DNA of 63,283 nt. It comes from a bacterium (GTDB lineage: Bacteria > JAMCPX01). The DNA lies in assembly GCA_021792615.1 (NCBI GenBank), contig JAJYUJ010000015.1:1-63283 (forward strand), in the 5' to 3' direction. The translations under genes were made by a program, and so were the position numbers. Within the stretch, counting starts at the first letter, position 1. Each line of letters starts with the position of its first letter. Shown here piece by piece: positions 17,361 through 27,295 of this stretch. The notes under the pieces were generated by a model, which worked only from the letters and a program-made list of their open reading frames with translations, ran no database searches and had not been told where the DNA came from.

Positions 17361-17907
17361 CAAGGTCCGCCTTTGTGAACAGCGAAAATAATCTATATCC
17401 TTTTGATTCGATGAGTTCCCTGCCGCCCTCAAGTCTGTCGACGATCGCTATGATGCCGAGCACCTTGAGCCCTGCATCCTGCGCCTTTTCGACCGCCTTG
17501 ATCGCCGACCCGCCCGTTGTTACGACATCCTCCACGATGACAACCCGGTCTCCGGTCTGAAAACCCTTCAGGCCTTCGATCCATGCTCCGGTGCCATGCC
17601 CCTTGGCTTCTTTCCTGACGATAAAGCCTTTGAGCCGCAGTCCCCGCGTATAGCCGGCGATCATGACAGCCGATATAATGGGGTCTGCTCCAAGGGTGAT
17701 TCCCCCGACGCCGTTTGCCTCTCTGAATTCTTTTTTGATGATGTCCGTAAACAACTCTCCGGTAAGGTAGGCTCCCTCCGGATCCAGGGTCGTTTGTTTT
17801 CCGTCGATATAATAGCTGCTTTTTTTCCCGGATGTCAGCGTGACCTCTCTCTTTTCATAGGACAGTAGTTTTATGAGTTCAAGCAACCTCTGCTTTTTAT
17901 CCGCCAT
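17353..17907 (-). CDS. pyrE: Orotate phosphoribosyltransferase
   Basis: A 184-residue OPRTase converting orotate and PRPP to OMP. The PRPP-binding motif is RVVIVEDVVTTGGSA; the N-terminus LTSGKKSSYYIDGKQ and RKEAKGHGTG dimer loop are typical. The ATG at 17907 is chosen because GGGAG lies five bases upstream; the reading then overlaps the end of purF by 11 bases. It is embedded in the purine cluster, so pyrimidine and purine synthesis are co-transcribed here. Confidence 0.92.
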   Translation of the reverse strand: MADKKQRLLELIKLLSYEKREVTLTSGKKSSYYIDGKQTTLDPEGAYLTGELFTDIIKKEFREANGVGGITLGADPIISAVMIAGYTRGLRLKGFIVRKEAKGHGTGAWIEGLKGFQTGDRVVIVEDVVTTGGSAIKAVEKAQDAGLKVLGIIAIVDRLEGGRELIESKGYRLFSLFTKADLGE

Positions 17908-19315
17908 GTAATCTCCCTTCATCGAATAGTATGAGCTGATGGTCCCGCTTTGCGAGTTCGAAAGGTTCGGGATAGTCTCCGGTAAAGCACGCGTAACAGT
18001 AGTTGTCCGCGTCCTGGCCGATGACCGACCTCAAGCCCTCTATGCTGAGATATTTCAGAGAGTCTGCACCGATGAACTGTTCTATCTCTTTTACCGTATG
18101 GCTTGAAGAGATGAGCTCGGAACGTGTCGGTGTGTCAATGCCGTAGTAGCATGAATAATCTATCGGCGGAGAACTTATGCGCATATGAACCTCTTTAGCA
18201 CCTGCATCGCGCAGCATCTTCACCAGCGTTTTACTGGTCGTGCCCCGCACAATGGAATCGTCTATGACCACGATGCGTTTCCCGGATATAACGCCCGATA
18301 TCGGATTGAGCTTGACCTTGACATTGAAATTCCGTATGGCCTGATACGGTTGAATGAATGTCCTTCCCACGTAGTGATTACGTATGAGCGCCATTTGAAA
18401 CGGGATGCCTGTTTGCTGTGAAAAACCTATGGAAGCAGGCACACCGGAATCAGGGATCGGGAGCACCATGTCGGCTTCAACGGGAGATTCTATGCCGAGG
18501 ATCCTGCCCATGGCTGTCCGTGTGCTGTAAACGCTTTTGCCGAATATGATACTGTCGGGCCGTGCGAAGTATATGTGCTCGAACACACACTGCGACTGAC
18601 GTGTGACTCTGGTTGAAAACATGTAGCTGCGAACGCTGTTTTCGCCTATAACGAGCATTTCTCCCGGCAGTACATCCCTGATATACCGTGCTCCGATGAG
18701 ATCGAGTGCACAGGTCTCGGACGCAAAAACGAGCGCGCCGTTGAGCTCTCCTATAACGAGGGGTCTGAACCCGTAGGGGTCCCGTGCGGCTATGAGCTCT
18801 TTTTCCGTAAGCAGGACGATGGAATATGCACCTTTTAGTTCATTCAAGGCGGAGGCGAGCCTCTCATGGGTCGTCTGACCGTCTGATTTTGCTATCAGAT
18901 GAACGATGACCTCCGTGTCCATGGTCGATTGGAATATCGAGCCCTCTGCTTCGAGCCTCGAACGAATGGTCTCGTAGTTCACGATGTTGCCGTTATGCGC
19001 GATGGCAAGGCTGCCGTCTTTGTATTCAACCGCAAACGGCTGTGCATTCCGCAGTTCGCTGGACCCGTAGGTGGAGTACCTGACATGTCCTATTGCATGC
19101 CTGCCGTGGAGCAGGGAAAGTACATGTTCGTTGAACACATCGTTTACAAGGCCCATCTGTTTATAGGAGTATAACTTGCTGCCGTCCGATATTGCTATAC
19201 CGGCACTTTCCTGTCCGCGGTGCTGAAGCGAGTAGAGGCCGAGATAGGTAAGCCTTGCCGCGTCCGGATTGTTCCATATGCCGAATATCCCGCAATCTTC
19301 TTTTAATTCATCCAT
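17897..19315 (-). CDS. purF: Amidophosphoribosyltransferase
   Basis: A 472-residue glutamine PRPP amidotransferase, first step of purine synthesis. After a short propeptide (MDELKED) comes CGIFGIW, where the Cys becomes the N-terminal nucleophile. The PRPP motif is RIVVIDDSIVRGTT. It is the Bacillus-type enzyme with an iron-sulfur cluster: cysteines occur in CVFEHIYFARPDS, SCYYGIDTP and YCYACFTGDYP at the expected places, implying oxygen sensitivity. It is three bases downstream of purL and overlaps pyrE. Confidence 0.95.
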   Translation of the reverse strand: MDELKEDCGIFGIWNNPDAARLTYLGLYSLQHRGQESAGIAISDGSKLYSYKQMGLVNDVFNEHVLSLLHGRHAIGHVRYSTYGSSELRNAQPFAVEYKDGSLAIAHNGNIVNYETIRSRLEAEGSIFQSTMDTEVIVHLIAKSDGQTTHERLASALNELKGAYSIVLLTEKELIAARDPYGFRPLVIGELNGALVFASETCALDLIGARYIRDVLPGEMLVIGENSVRSYMFSTRVTRQSQCVFEHIYFARPDSIIFGKSVYSTRTAMGRILGIESPVEADMVLPIPDSGVPASIGFSQQTGIPFQMALIRNHYVGRTFIQPYQAIRNFNVKVKLNPISGVISGKRIVVIDDSIVRGTTSKTLVKMLRDAGAKEVHMRISSPPIDYSCYYGIDTPTRSELISSSHTVKEIEQFIGADSLKYLSIEGLRSVIGQDADNYCYACFTGDYPEPFELAKRDHQLILFDEGRLHGG

Positions 19316-19318
19316 AAT

Positions 19319-21499
19319 TTAAAGTCCTCTATGATAGGCGTTCCTCAGGTCTTCGACGGATACGGAAACTCTGTTGTTTACGATCAACCGTCTCCCGCCG
19401 ACCATGCCTATCATCTTGCATGCTATGTCGTTCTGTTGTGCCATTTTCTTTATTTTATCAACATGCTTATGCGCGGCCGTTATTATGATCCTGTGCTGGG
19501 ACTCGGAAAACAATTCCAGGTCCGGCCGATAACGCCACTGCATGTTGAGTTTTGCACCCTTGTTGCCGGCAATTGCACACCGTGCAACGGTAACGGCCAG
19601 TCCGCCTTCCGAGCAATCGGAGGCCGATTTGACCATGTGCATCTTGTTCATTGCATGGAGCAGATCAATAACCCTCTTTTCCATTTCAGGAGATACCCTC
19701 GGAGGTCTCCCGGATATTTTTCCGGTAACCAATTTAAGATACTCACTGCCCCCGCACTCATCAAGAGTCTCCCCCAGCAGTATGATCGAATCGCCATTGT
19801 CCTTGAAATCCGGTGTTATCCTTTCCCGGAGAGTATCCATAATACCGACCATCCCAATGACCGGGGTCGGATAGATCGATGTGCCCTCGGTCTCGTTGTA
19901 AAAACTCACGTTGCCGCTCACGACGGGGATACCCATGGCAAGGCATGCAGAGGTTATGCCGTTGATGGATTCTATAAACTGCCACATCACGTCTGGATTC
20001 TCGGGGTTGCCGAAGTTCAGACAGTCGGTAACTGCGAGCGGCCGTGCGCCGATGCAGGCGATATTCCGTGCTGCCTCGCATACGGCGATCCCGGAGCCAG
20101 CGTAGGGGGAAAGGTATGTATACCTCGAATTGCCGTCTGTTGTTATTGCTATGCCTTTTCGTGTTCCCTTGATCCGTATCAGTGCCGCATCAGCACCGGG
20201 CTTTATGACAGTATCGGTGCCAACACTGTGGTCGTACTGTTCGTACGCCCATCGTTTGCTGCCGATGGTCGGAGATGAAAGCAGTTGTATGAATATGCTG
20301 TCATAGTCTTTCGGTTCCGGTATCTCTTCCGATGCGTTCGTTGTTGCTGTTGTCGTTACGGAAACCGGCATGCGTGCATACCGTGTGTAAACAGGCGCCT
20401 CATCCACGAGCACAGTGAGCGGTAACCGTGCCTGAACGCGATTGTTCGCCTTAACGATGATCTCCGGGGATTCGATAAGCCTGCCGATCTGGCTGACATC
20501 GAGGTTCCATTTCCTGAATACGGCCTCTACAGCTTTCTCGTGCCCCTTCTTTGCTATGAGCAGCATCCTCTCCTGCGATTCGGACAGCATAATCTCATAC
20601 GGCAGCATGGCTTCTTCCCTCTGAGGGACCTTGTCAAGATCGATCTCGATGCCGAGTCCGCCCTTAGCAGCCATTTCCACGGACGATGAAGTTAGGCCTG
20701 CTGCACCCATGTCCTGAATTGCGACGATATGGTTGGTTTTCATGAGTTCGAGGCATGCCTCCATCAGGAGTTTTTCCATAAAAGGGTCTCCTACCTGCAC
20801 AGTCGGTTTTAAGACCGCAGTCTCGTCCGTGAAGCTTGCAGATGCCATGGTTGCCCCATGGATACCGTCCCTGCCTGTTTTTGAGCCGACGTAGAACACC
20901 GGATTCCCTGCACCGGATGCCTTTGCCAGGAAGATCCTGTCATCCGGTACAACACCGACGGCCATAGCATTTACCAGGATATTGTCCTTGTATGCCGCGT
21001 CGAAATAGATCTCTCCGCCGACTGTCGGTATACCCATGCAGTTGCCGTAACCCGCTATGCCGGCGACGACACCGTCGATAAGGTATTTCATTTTATCATC
21101 ATCCGGTTCTCCGAACCTTAAAGAGTCAAGAATGGCAACAGGCCGGGCTCCCATGGTAAAGATATCTCTGAGGATGCCGCCGACACCGGTTGCAGCCCCG
21201 TTGTAGGGTTCTATGAACGAAGGATGGTTATGACTTTCCATCTTGAAAACGACGGCGAGTCCGTCTCCTATGGAAACCACGCCTGCATTTTCTCCGGGGC
21301 CTATGAGGACGTCTTTGCCGGAGGAAGGCATGCGTTTCAGGTACGGCCTTGAACTCTTATAGCTGCAGTGTTCGCTCCACATTGCGGAGAATATCCACAG
21401 TTCCGTGATGTTCGGTTCCCTGCCTATATACCCGGTGATCTTTTTATACTCGTCGCCGGTAAGATTGAGTTCTTTCAGAATTTTTTCCACGTTATCCAT
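19319..21499 (-). CDS. purL: Phosphoribosylformylglycinamidine synthase, large subunit
   Basis: A 726-residue small-type PurL that works with PurQ and PurS to make FGAM. Recognisable elements are the N-terminal [40 protein letters not shown] and a second half-repeat with [12 protein letters not shown] start at the ATG at 21499 ([11 protein letters not shown]), one base after the purQ stop; upstream in-frame residues overlap purQ and are unlike the family. Its length is that of the bacillus/archaeal three-subunit system. Confidence 0.95.
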   Translation of the reverse strand: MDNVEKILKELNLTGDEYKKITGYIGREPNITELWIFSAMWSEHCSYKSSRPYLKRMPSSGKDVLIGPGENAGVVSIGDGLAVVFKMESHNHPSFIEPYNGAATGVGGILRDIFTMGARPVAILDSLRFGEPDDDKMKYLIDGVVAGIAGYGNCMGIPTVGGEIYFDAAYKDNILVNAMAVGVVPDDRIFLAKASGAGNPVFYVGSKTGRDGIHGATMASASFTDETAVLKPTVQVGDPFMEKLLMEACLELMKTNHIVAIQDMGAAGLTSSSVEMAAKGGLGIEIDLDKVPQREEAMLPYEIMLSESQERMLLIAKKGHEKAVEAVFRKWNLDVSQIGRLIESPEIIVKANNRVQARLPLTVLVDEAPVYTRYARMPVSVTTTATTNASEEIPEPKDYDSIFIQLLSSPTIGSKRWAYEQYDHSVGTDTVIKPGADAALIRIKGTRKGIAITTDGNSRYTYLSPYAGSGIAVCEAARNIACIGARPLAVTDCLNFGNPENPDVMWQFIESINGITSACLAMGIPVVSGNVSFYNETEGTSIYPTPVIGMVGIMDTLRERITPDFKDNGDSIILLGETLDECGGSEYLKLVTGKISGRPPRVSPEMEKRVIDLLHAMNKMHMVKSASDCSEGGLAVTVARCAIAGNKGAKLNMQWRYRPDLELFSESQHRIIITAAHKHVDKIKKMAQQNDIACKMIGMVGGRRLIVNNRVSVSVEDLRNAYHRGL

Positions 21500-21500
21500 A

Positions 21501-22199
21501 TTATGACAGTGCCTTTTTGATAGAAAGGAATATCTTCCTGCCCTCATCGTTTCCGAGTGTACTGTCCGATGCCCGTTCCGGATGGGGCATCATGGCAAGA
21601 ATCGTGGTTTCGCTATTGCATAAACCGGCAATATTGTGCAGGGAGCCGTTTGGGTTGGATTGCTCCGTTGTATTGCCCGATTCATCGCAATACCGGAACA
21701 CGATCTGGTTCTGTTTCTCGAGAGAGGCGAGTGTTTGCTCGGAACCATAATAATTGCCCTGTGCATGCGCAATCGGAATTTGTATTCTGTCGCCCTTTTT
21801 ATACAGGAGAGTAAAGGGCGTATCGTTTCGTTCAACCCTTACCTGTACATCTTTGCATATGAATTTCAGGGTATCGTTTCTCTGCATTGCACCCGGGAGC
21901 ATCATTGCTTCGAGCAGTATCTGGAAGCCGTTGCATATACCGAGAATGAGCCCCTTTTTTTCCGTGTATTCCCTGAGCGCTTCCATGACAGGAGAGAAGC
22001 GTGCCAGTGCTCCTGCTCTCAGATAATCTCCATAAGAAAACCCTCCGGGTATCACGATCAGCTGGTACTTCCGGAGTGTTTTTGTTTCATACCACACGGA
22101 ATCAACCTCACACCCCATGGTCTGTTTGAGTGCGTAATACGTATCCCTGTCGCAGTTCGTCCCCGGGAACACTATAACACCTGCTTTTATTTTCGGCAT
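21501..22199 (-). CDS. purQ: Phosphoribosylformylglycinamidine synthase, glutaminase subunit
   Basis: A 232-residue class I glutamine amidotransferase supplying ammonia to PurL. Catalytic Cys lies in [11 protein letters not shown] and the His-Glu pair in [10 protein letters not shown]; the N-terminus [15 protein letters not shown] is diagnostic. The ATG at 22199 follows GAGGAATAAGC and overlaps nothing; the purS stop is two bases upstream. Longer readings run back through purS in another frame. Confidence 0.95.
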   Translation of the reverse strand: MPKIKAGVIVFPGTNCDRDTYYALKQTMGCEVDSVWYETKTLRKYQLIVIPGGFSYGDYLRAGALARFSPVMEALREYTEKKGLILGICNGFQILLEAMMLPGAMQRNDTLKFICKDVQVRVERNDTPFTLLYKKGDRIQIPIAHAQGNYYGSEQTLASLEKQNQIVFRYCDESGNTTEQSNPNGSLHNIAGLCNSETTILAMMPHPERASDSTLGNDEGRKIFLSIKKALS

Positions 22200-22201
22200 G
22201 C

Positions 22202-22447
22202 TTATTCCTCTGCAATTTCGAAGGTGAAATCCTCGATTACCTTGTTGACCAGGAGTGTCTCGCACATACTCCGGACGTCGGATTGCGCTGTATCCGTATC
22301 CCCGGCGTCAAACTTGATCTCGATATATTTCCCGATCCTGACATCCTGAATGCGGTTAAAGCCGAGCCTGGCAAGAGCGCCGGATACCGCTTTCCCCTGA
22401 GGGTCAAGTATGCCTTTTTTCGGTTTAATAAATATTTTTGCGAGCAT
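22202..22447 (-). CDS. purS: Phosphoribosylformylglycinamidine synthase, PurS subunit
   Basis: An 81-residue PurS, the small scaffold joining PurQ and PurL. It reads MLAKIFIKPKKGILDPQGKA then LARLGFNRIQDVRIGKYIEI, the standard PurS pattern. ATG at 22447 is preceded by GAGAGGA; the in-frame ATG 12 codons upstream gives a Lys/Glu-rich extension unlike the family and is rejected. First pur gene of the cluster, 42 bases from the PHP-membrane gene. Confidence 0.93.
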   Translation of the reverse strand: MLAKIFIKPKKGILDPQGKAVSGALARLGFNRIQDVRIGKYIEIKFDAGDTDTAQSDVRSMCETLLVNKVIEDFTFEIAEE

Positions 22448-22489
22448 GTTCCTCTCCTCTTTTCTCTTCTTTCCTTCTATCACTCTTTT

Positions 22490-23932
22490 TTATGTCTTTT
22501 TCTTCAAGGTGCTTATATAAAGCCAGAGAACCACCACTACCAGCACACCAAATGAATAAAACAATATTCCATATATAACTGTCAATAAAAGTGTATTCTC
22601 GACAGGTATAAAGGTAAACTCAGCTATCATCCGTACGGCATAGAACAGCGACAAAAGTCCTGCCGCTATAAAACATACGTAGGGCAGCAAAGCCGGTTTA
22701 TCGGAAAAAAACATCGTATGAATTTTGCGGTACAGTGTAAAGGATGACCACAGCAGCAAGGTCCATACCACCCACGATATATAATCTGCAAAGGGCAGGG
22801 TGGAGAAGTAATAATAGAAATCGAAAAACGGGGCAAAGAGATATCTCGCTGTGCCGCGGTACTGGCGGGGATAATCGTAGATGACGGGTACGATCCCGTT
22901 GTTTTGTTTGCTCCGCAGCATCGAGATGATGATATGCTGCAGCTGCGGCAGGTTGTATGCCGAAAAGCCGGTTATGGGAAACGCCGTCCATGTGTAGGCA
23001 TAATTGCCCCAGCCGTGCCAGTCGCTTGAGGCAAGCAAGGGGACATGATATTTTTGAGAAACCCGGTAAGCCATGGTCCTGACCCGGTTGGTGAGTTTTT
23101 GTTTGTGGCCTGCATTTGCGATTTCAAAGGCATCGACCCCATCGTGGATATAATGCACGAGATCGATTTTACCGTCCATCCACCAGAGGGCGAGAACCAG
23201 TGCTCCTCCCTGCTTGTGTACAGCATTGGCAAGGTCCCTAACCGTAGAAGGGCAGTTGTCCGGACACCACCCTGCGACAGAACCGGTGATACCGAGCGCC
23301 AGAAAATAATGGGGATCATTTTTTACCCTTACCTCTTCACCGATCATGGACTTGTACGGGGTTGTCATGGAAAGGTCCTGCTCTGCTATGCCGCCTTTTA
23401 TATTGTAATGTTCCGTTACAAACCATGCGTCGAATCCCTGGTTTACATGCCAGTTCAGGTTTTGCAGAGGACTTACTAGTCCGTCATGGGAATAAAATGT
23501 ATGAGAATGTGGGTCAACGATGCAATAGTTGTTGTCCGGTACGATCTTCAACAACGGGAAAGGCGTAAAGAGCAGGTAAACGACGAACAGGGAAAATGCA
23601 ATTATATAGCCAGCGATGTACACCGGCAATTTTGTGTACCGCTTTTTTATGACGGCAAAGAATACAACAAACAGGAATCCCCATGAAAACAATGCAATGC
23701 TCTCCCGCTTGATGGAGTGAGCGGTGCTCAAGTAAACAGGAATGCCGATAAAAGGCGCAAACACATGATTCATTTCGGGGACCGCTAACCTGAGGTTATG
23801 GATAGGCAGCATGGTTGCGGCATTGATCAGGCCGTACGTACCTGCCGGCAGCAGCTCAAGCACGCTGATTGCAGCAAGAAAGAGAACGAGGTAAGGATGC
23901 TTTTTGATAAATGCTGTAAGAGAGGATTTCAC
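22490..23932 (-). CDS. Polytopic membrane protein with an embedded PHP domain
   Basis: A 480-residue protein starting with GTG. About four hydrophobic segments occupy residues 10-130, then a PHP metal-dependent phosphoesterase domain (about 140-320), then three or four hydrophobic segments. PHP motifs present are DPHSHTFYSHDG, TEHYN, GEEV, DAFEIANAGH and ASSDWHGWG, giving the His, Glu and Asp ligands for a metal site. The domain would face the periplasm or cytoplasm depending on helix count. It is the promoter-proximal gene before purS. Substrate is unknown; PHP domains hydrolyse phosphoesters including histidinol phosphate and nucleic acids. Confidence 0.8.
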   Translation of the reverse strand: MKSSLTAFIKKHPYLVLFLAAISVLELLPAGTYGLINAATMLPIHNLRLAVPEMNHVFAPFIGIPVYLSTAHSIKRESIALFSWGFLFVVFFAVIKKRYTKLPVYIAGYIIAFSLFVVYLLFTPFPLLKIVPDNNYCIVDPHSHTFYSHDGLVSPLQNLNWHVNQGFDAWFVTEHYNIKGGIAEQDLSMTTPYKSMIGEEVRVKNDPHYFLALGITGSVAGWCPDNCPSTVRDLANAVHKQGGALVLALWWMDGKIDLVHYIHDGVDAFEIANAGHKQKLTNRVRTMAYRVSQKYHVPLLASSDWHGWGNYAYTWTAFPITGFSAYNLPQLQHIIISMLRSKQNNGIVPVIYDYPRQYRGTARYLFAPFFDFYYYFSTLPFADYISWVVWTLLLWSSFTLYRKIHTMFFSDKPALLPYVCFIAAGLLSLFYAVRMIAEFTFIPVENTLLLTVIYGILFYSFGVLVVVVLWLYISTLKKKT

Positions 23933-24078
23933 GGTTTCCGTCCTTCTCCGATGAAAGGCGTGAAGTACCCCTTCTCAAGTACGTTTCCATCCTTCTTTTT
24001 TTTATCATGCAGGGACAGCCGGTGAGGAATATATTTTCTTGCCGGGACAGCAACAATGCATATATTTTTCATAGTACA

Positions 24079-24107
24079 ATAATATTATATAAAACAGGAA
24101 ACTGCAA
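24079..24107 (-). promoter_or_regulatory. Candidate promoter of the PHP-pur-pyr-exb series
   Basis: On the minus strand TTGCAG (24102-24107) and TATTAT (24079-24084) lie 17 bases apart, in a very AT-rich stretch. Transcription would begin near 24071 and give a leader of about 140 nt before the GTG of the PHP gene. No PurR-type operator was recognised. Confidence 0.35.
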
Positions 24108-24175
24108 GGGCTTGTTTGTAACACATTATAAAATTTGATCATTTTTATGTGGTATTTTTAATTCAAAAAATACTG
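24108..24175. other. AT-rich centre of the PHP / nrdJ divergent region
   Basis: Part of the 311-base gene-free interval 23933-24243. This central stretch holds no open frame of note and separates the minus-strand promoter from the nrdJ promoter. The minus-strand leader (23933-24070) has no recognised riboswitch. Confidence 0.4.
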
Positions 24176-24235
24176 TTGACATGGATTAAAATAACTATAT
24201 ATAGTTATGCACGGTTGAAGTTATACTATATATAG
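24176..24235 (+). promoter_or_regulatory. nrdJ promoter with tandem NrdR boxes
   Basis: Two identical decamers CTATATATAG occur at 24195-24204 and 24226-24235, exactly 31 bases apart. The first is the core of an 18-base perfect palindrome (24191-24208). NrdR boxes have an ATATAT-centred palindrome and come in pairs about 31-32 bases apart, so this is a strong match. TTGACA at 24176-24181 is the -35; the -10 (TATATA or TATAGT, 24198-24205) falls inside box 1, and box 2 reaches the GGAGGG ribosome site. Binding would block transcription when dATP is high. Confidence 0.8.
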
Positions 24236-24243
24236 GAGGGTGT

Positions 24244-26580
24244 ATGGGAAGAGATACAGACATAAATATAAAACATTTGGTTCCGCCGTTTGCATTGGAC
24301 CTTACGGAAAATTCCAAGAAAGTACTCGAAAAAAGGTACCTGAAAAGAAACGAATCCGGCATTCCCGTGGAAACGGCGGAAGAAATGTTCTTGCGTGTTG
24401 CATATACGATCGCGAAAGTCGATGCCAACTATGATCCGTCTGCCGATATCGAACAACTGACCTACAAGTTTTATGAGAGGATGGCAAATCTCGAGTTTCT
24501 GCCGAATTCCCCTACCCTGATGAATGCAGGCAGGGAGCTCGGTCAGTTGTCTGCGTGTTTCGTTTTGCCTGTGGAAGATTCGATGGAAAGCATATTCGAG
24601 ACCATAAAAAATACGGCATTGATACATAAGAGCGGCGGCGGCACAGGTTTTTCCTTTTCAAGGATACGGCCCAAAAATGATGTCGTCCTTTCTACCAAGG
24701 GCATATCGAGCGGTCCGATATCCTTTATGACCGTGTTTGATGCCGCAACCGAGACCATAAAACAGGGTGGGACGAGAAGGGGTGCGAATATGGGGATACT
24801 CAGGGTGGACCATCCCGATATCCTCGAATTCATACATTCGAAAGAAAAGACAGATAAGCTGAACAACTTTAATATATCCGTAGCAATCACCGAAGATTTT
24901 ATGAAGGCTGTCGAGGAGAACGGCGATTACGAGCTTTTGAATCCGAGGACAAAACAATCAGGAGGAAGATTGAACGCCCGGGAGGTGTTTAACAGCATAA
25001 TACATCATGCATGGCTTACCGGAGAACCGGGCATTATATTCCTTGACCGCATCAACAGGGTAAATCCAACGCCACACATCGGTGAGATAGAAAGTACCAA
25101 CCCATGCGGTGAACAGCCCTTGCTACCGTACGAGTCGTGCAACCTCGGATCCATAAACCTGTCTTTAATGGTAAAGGACAAGAAAATAGATTTTGACAAG
25201 CTTGGGAAGATCTCAAGAGAGGCAGTCCATTTTCTGGATAATGTTATAGATGCCAACAAATTCCCGCTTTCGAGGATCGAGGAGATGACGAAGGCGAACA
25301 GAAAGATAGGACTCGGGGTAATGGGGTTTGCTGATATGCTTATAATGCTGGAGGTTCCGTATGATTCCGGAGAAGCGATAGAACTTGCGGGCAAGGTAAT
25401 GAAAACGATACAGGAACAGGGCAGAGAGGAGTCGTATGAACTTGCAGAGAAAAGAGGTGTATTCCCGAACTTCAAAAGAAGTTCTTATGACGTCCCGGGT
25501 GCCAAGCCCCTGCGTAACGCAACGATCACGACAATAGCTCCGACCGGTACACTCAGTATCATTGCCGGCGTATCGAGCGGCATTGAACCCGTGTTTGCAC
25601 TCGCCTATACGAGGAACGTTCTGGAGAACACCAAACTGCCCGAGATACATCCCTTGTTTTTCAGCACGGCAAAAAGGGAACATTTCTATTCGGATACCCT
25701 CGTAAAAAAGATAGCCGAGAAGGGGAGCGCCAGGGGGATGGATGAAGTGCCTGCCCACTGGCAGAAGGTCTTCGGGGTCGCCCATGACATTACACCCGTC
25801 TGGCATATAAAGATGCAGGCGGCATTCCAGAACTATGTGGATAACGCAGTGAGTAAAACGGTTAACTTCCACCACGATGCAACCGAGCATGATGTCGAGG
25901 AGGTTTACTGGCTCGCGTATAAACTCGGATGCAAAGGTGTGACTGTTTACCGGGACGGCAGCAGGGAAAGTCAGGTGCTTACCGTTATGGGCAGCAAGCA
26001 GAAGCCAAAAGATGAAGTCGGCATACAAAAAGAATCCTCATCTCCGAAGCCGAGGCCCGAGGTCATTTCAGGTACGACAAGGAGGATGACAACGGGGTGC
26101 GGAAACCTTTACGTTACGATAAATGAGGATGAAGAAGGTCCTTTTGAGGTCTTTGCAGCCATGGGAAAGGCAGGAGGATGCAGTTCGTCCCAGACCGAGG
26201 CCATATCCCGGCTCATATCTCTTTCTCTGAGGTCCGGCATCGACAGGGAAACGGTCATAAAGCAACTCAAAGGTGTACGGTGTCCGGCACCCGCACGGGA
26301 AAGAGGAGGAGGCGTTATCCTGTCGTGTGCGGATGCAATAGCGAAGGCGATCGAGAGGCATCTTGAAGAAAGACAGGGCAAACAGACCGAAAATAAATTG
26401 ACCTTCTCTCTCGATGCGTCAAATATATCCGGGGTCAATCCAAAACATAACATAAAAGAAACGCCGTATGTGCTGGAAGGGGACATGCTGTATCCGTCCT
26501 GTCCTGAATGCGGGAGTGTTATGATGCCTTCGGAGGGCTGCTATACCTGCCCAAGCTGCGGATATTCGAAGTGCCTGTAA
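24244..26580 (+). CDS. nrdJ: Adenosylcobalamin-dependent (class II) ribonucleoside-diphosphate reductase
   Basis: A 778-residue class II reductase making deoxynucleotides with B12 and no separate radical subunit. Motifs: FLPNSPTLMNAGRELGQLSACF, SGGGTGFSFSRIRP, NPCGEQPLLPYESCNLGSIN (active-site Cys, Glu, Asn) and the nucleotide-binding APTGTLSIIAGVSSGIEP. A TSCPD-like domain (GCGNLYVTINEDEEGPFEVF) and a C-terminal zinc ribbon (CPECGSVMMP, CYTCPSCGYSKCL) follow; the terminal Cys pairs recycle the active site. No ATP-cone is visible at the N-terminus. GGAGGG lies just before the ATG. It stands alone under NrdR-type control. Confidence 0.95.
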   Translation: MGRDTDINIKHLVPPFALDLTENSKKVLEKRYLKRNESGIPVETAEEMFLRVAYTIAKVDANYDPSADIEQLTYKFYERMANLEFLPNSPTLMNAGRELGQLSACFVLPVEDSMESIFETIKNTALIHKSGGGTGFSFSRIRPKNDVVLSTKGISSGPISFMTVFDAATETIKQGGTRRGANMGILRVDHPDILEFIHSKEKTDKLNNFNISVAITEDFMKAVEENGDYELLNPRTKQSGGRLNAREVFNSIIHHAWLTGEPGIIFLDRINRVNPTPHIGEIESTNPCGEQPLLPYESCNLGSINLSLMVKDKKIDFDKLGKISREAVHFLDNVIDANKFPLSRIEEMTKANRKIGLGVMGFADMLIMLEVPYDSGEAIELAGKVMKTIQEQGREESYELAEKRGVFPNFKRSSYDVPGAKPLRNATITTIAPTGTLSIIAGVSSGIEPVFALAYTRNVLENTKLPEIHPLFFSTAKREHFYSDTLVKKIAEKGSARGMDEVPAHWQKVFGVAHDITPVWHIKMQAAFQNYVDNAVSKTVNFHHDATEHDVEEVYWLAYKLGCKGVTVYRDGSRESQVLTVMGSKQKPKDEVGIQKESSSPKPRPEVISGTTRRMTTGCGNLYVTINEDEEGPFEVFAAMGKAGGCSSSQTEAISRLISLSLRSGIDRETVIKQLKGVRCPAPARERGGGVILSCADAIAKAIERHLEERQGKQTENKLTFSLDASNISGVNPKHNIKETPYVLEGDMLYPSCPECGSVMMPSEGCYTCPSCGYSKCL

Positions 26581-26596
26581 TCTGCGGCTGTGCGGG

Positions 26597-27295
26597 TTAA
26601 GGTTTGTTCTTATACTCGTTCGAAAGTGACTCTTTGAATTCTTCGGCGGTGAAAATGCCCTTTTTTATGAGGAGCGCTATCAATGCCTTGATAAAGGGCA
26701 GGAGTTTGTCTTCTTTTGGTTCTTGTCTTTGTTGTTGCGGGTCGCCTTCAACCGGTATATCACGGATATTCCCTTGCTGCAATTCGGCGGAAAGTTCCTC
26801 GTCTCTTTGCGTCACCGGTATGTCTATTGTTTGTTTGGGGACCTCTTTGCCTTTGTAATAAAAATTGATAAAATCTATTAAGCTCGAATCAAGTGCAAGC
26901 ACGGGTTGTATCTTGTATCCCGCGGTAAACTGTATTGTATCTATTGCTCCGAGGTTTGTCGGGTCGGACATAGCTATGTAGAGCAGCGGTTTGCCGGATA
27001 TGACCTTTATGGCAAGGGGCAGGATATTGTACTTTTCCGCCACATCTGCGGGAATAAGATCGATTATGTTCGGTCCCACGACTATCTTGTGAAGATCTAC
27101 CATTTGCATATTGAGTTGTTTGCTGAGGAACTTGAGCATGTCGATGTCTTTTAAAAAGCCCATCTTGACCAGGACGCTGCCGAGTCTTCCTCCATAGCTT
27201 CTCTGGTTGGACAGAGCGGCTTTGAGCTGTGATTCGTTGATGAGACGTGCCTCTATTAAAAGTTCCCCAAGTTTTTTATGTTGTGCAGGGCTCAT
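26597..27295 (-). CDS. Stand-alone MshEN (GspE N-terminal) domain protein, A
   Basis: A 232-residue protein with a GspE/PilB N-terminal (MshEN) domain and no ATPase. Two c-di-GMP-type motifs are visible in residues 7-60: KLGELLIEARLINESQLKAA and RLGSVLVKMGFLKDIDMLKF. A T2SSE_N-like alpha/beta part follows (ILPLAIKVISGKPLLYIAMS, DPTNLGAIDTIQF). The tail is Gln/Glu-rich, then ends in a helix LIALLIKKGIFTAEEFKESL that is shared with the next gene. Its ATG overlaps the upstream stop (ATGA), so translation is coupled. It may sense c-di-GMP; no secretion ATPase or pilus gene is adjacent. Confidence 0.82.
   Translation of the reverse strand: MSPAQHKKLGELLIEARLINESQLKAALSNQRSYGGRLGSVLVKMGFLKDIDMLKFLSKQLNMQMVDLHKIVVGPNIIDLIPADVAEKYNILPLAIKVISGKPLLYIAMSDPTNLGAIDTIQFTAGYKIQPVLALDSSLIDFINFYYKGKEVPKQTIDIPVTQRDEELSAELQQGNIRDIPVEGDPQQQRQEPKEDKLLPFIKALIALLIKKGIFTAEEFKESLSNEYKNKP

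Noticed and set aside
19331-20278. 315-codon plus-strand frame opposite purL
   Set aside because: It is antisense to a clearly conserved enzyme, has a Cys/His/Pro-rich shadow composition and no ribosome site.
25213-26028. 271-codon minus-strand frame opposite nrdJ
   Set aside because: Antisense shadow of nrdJ; no recognisable domain.
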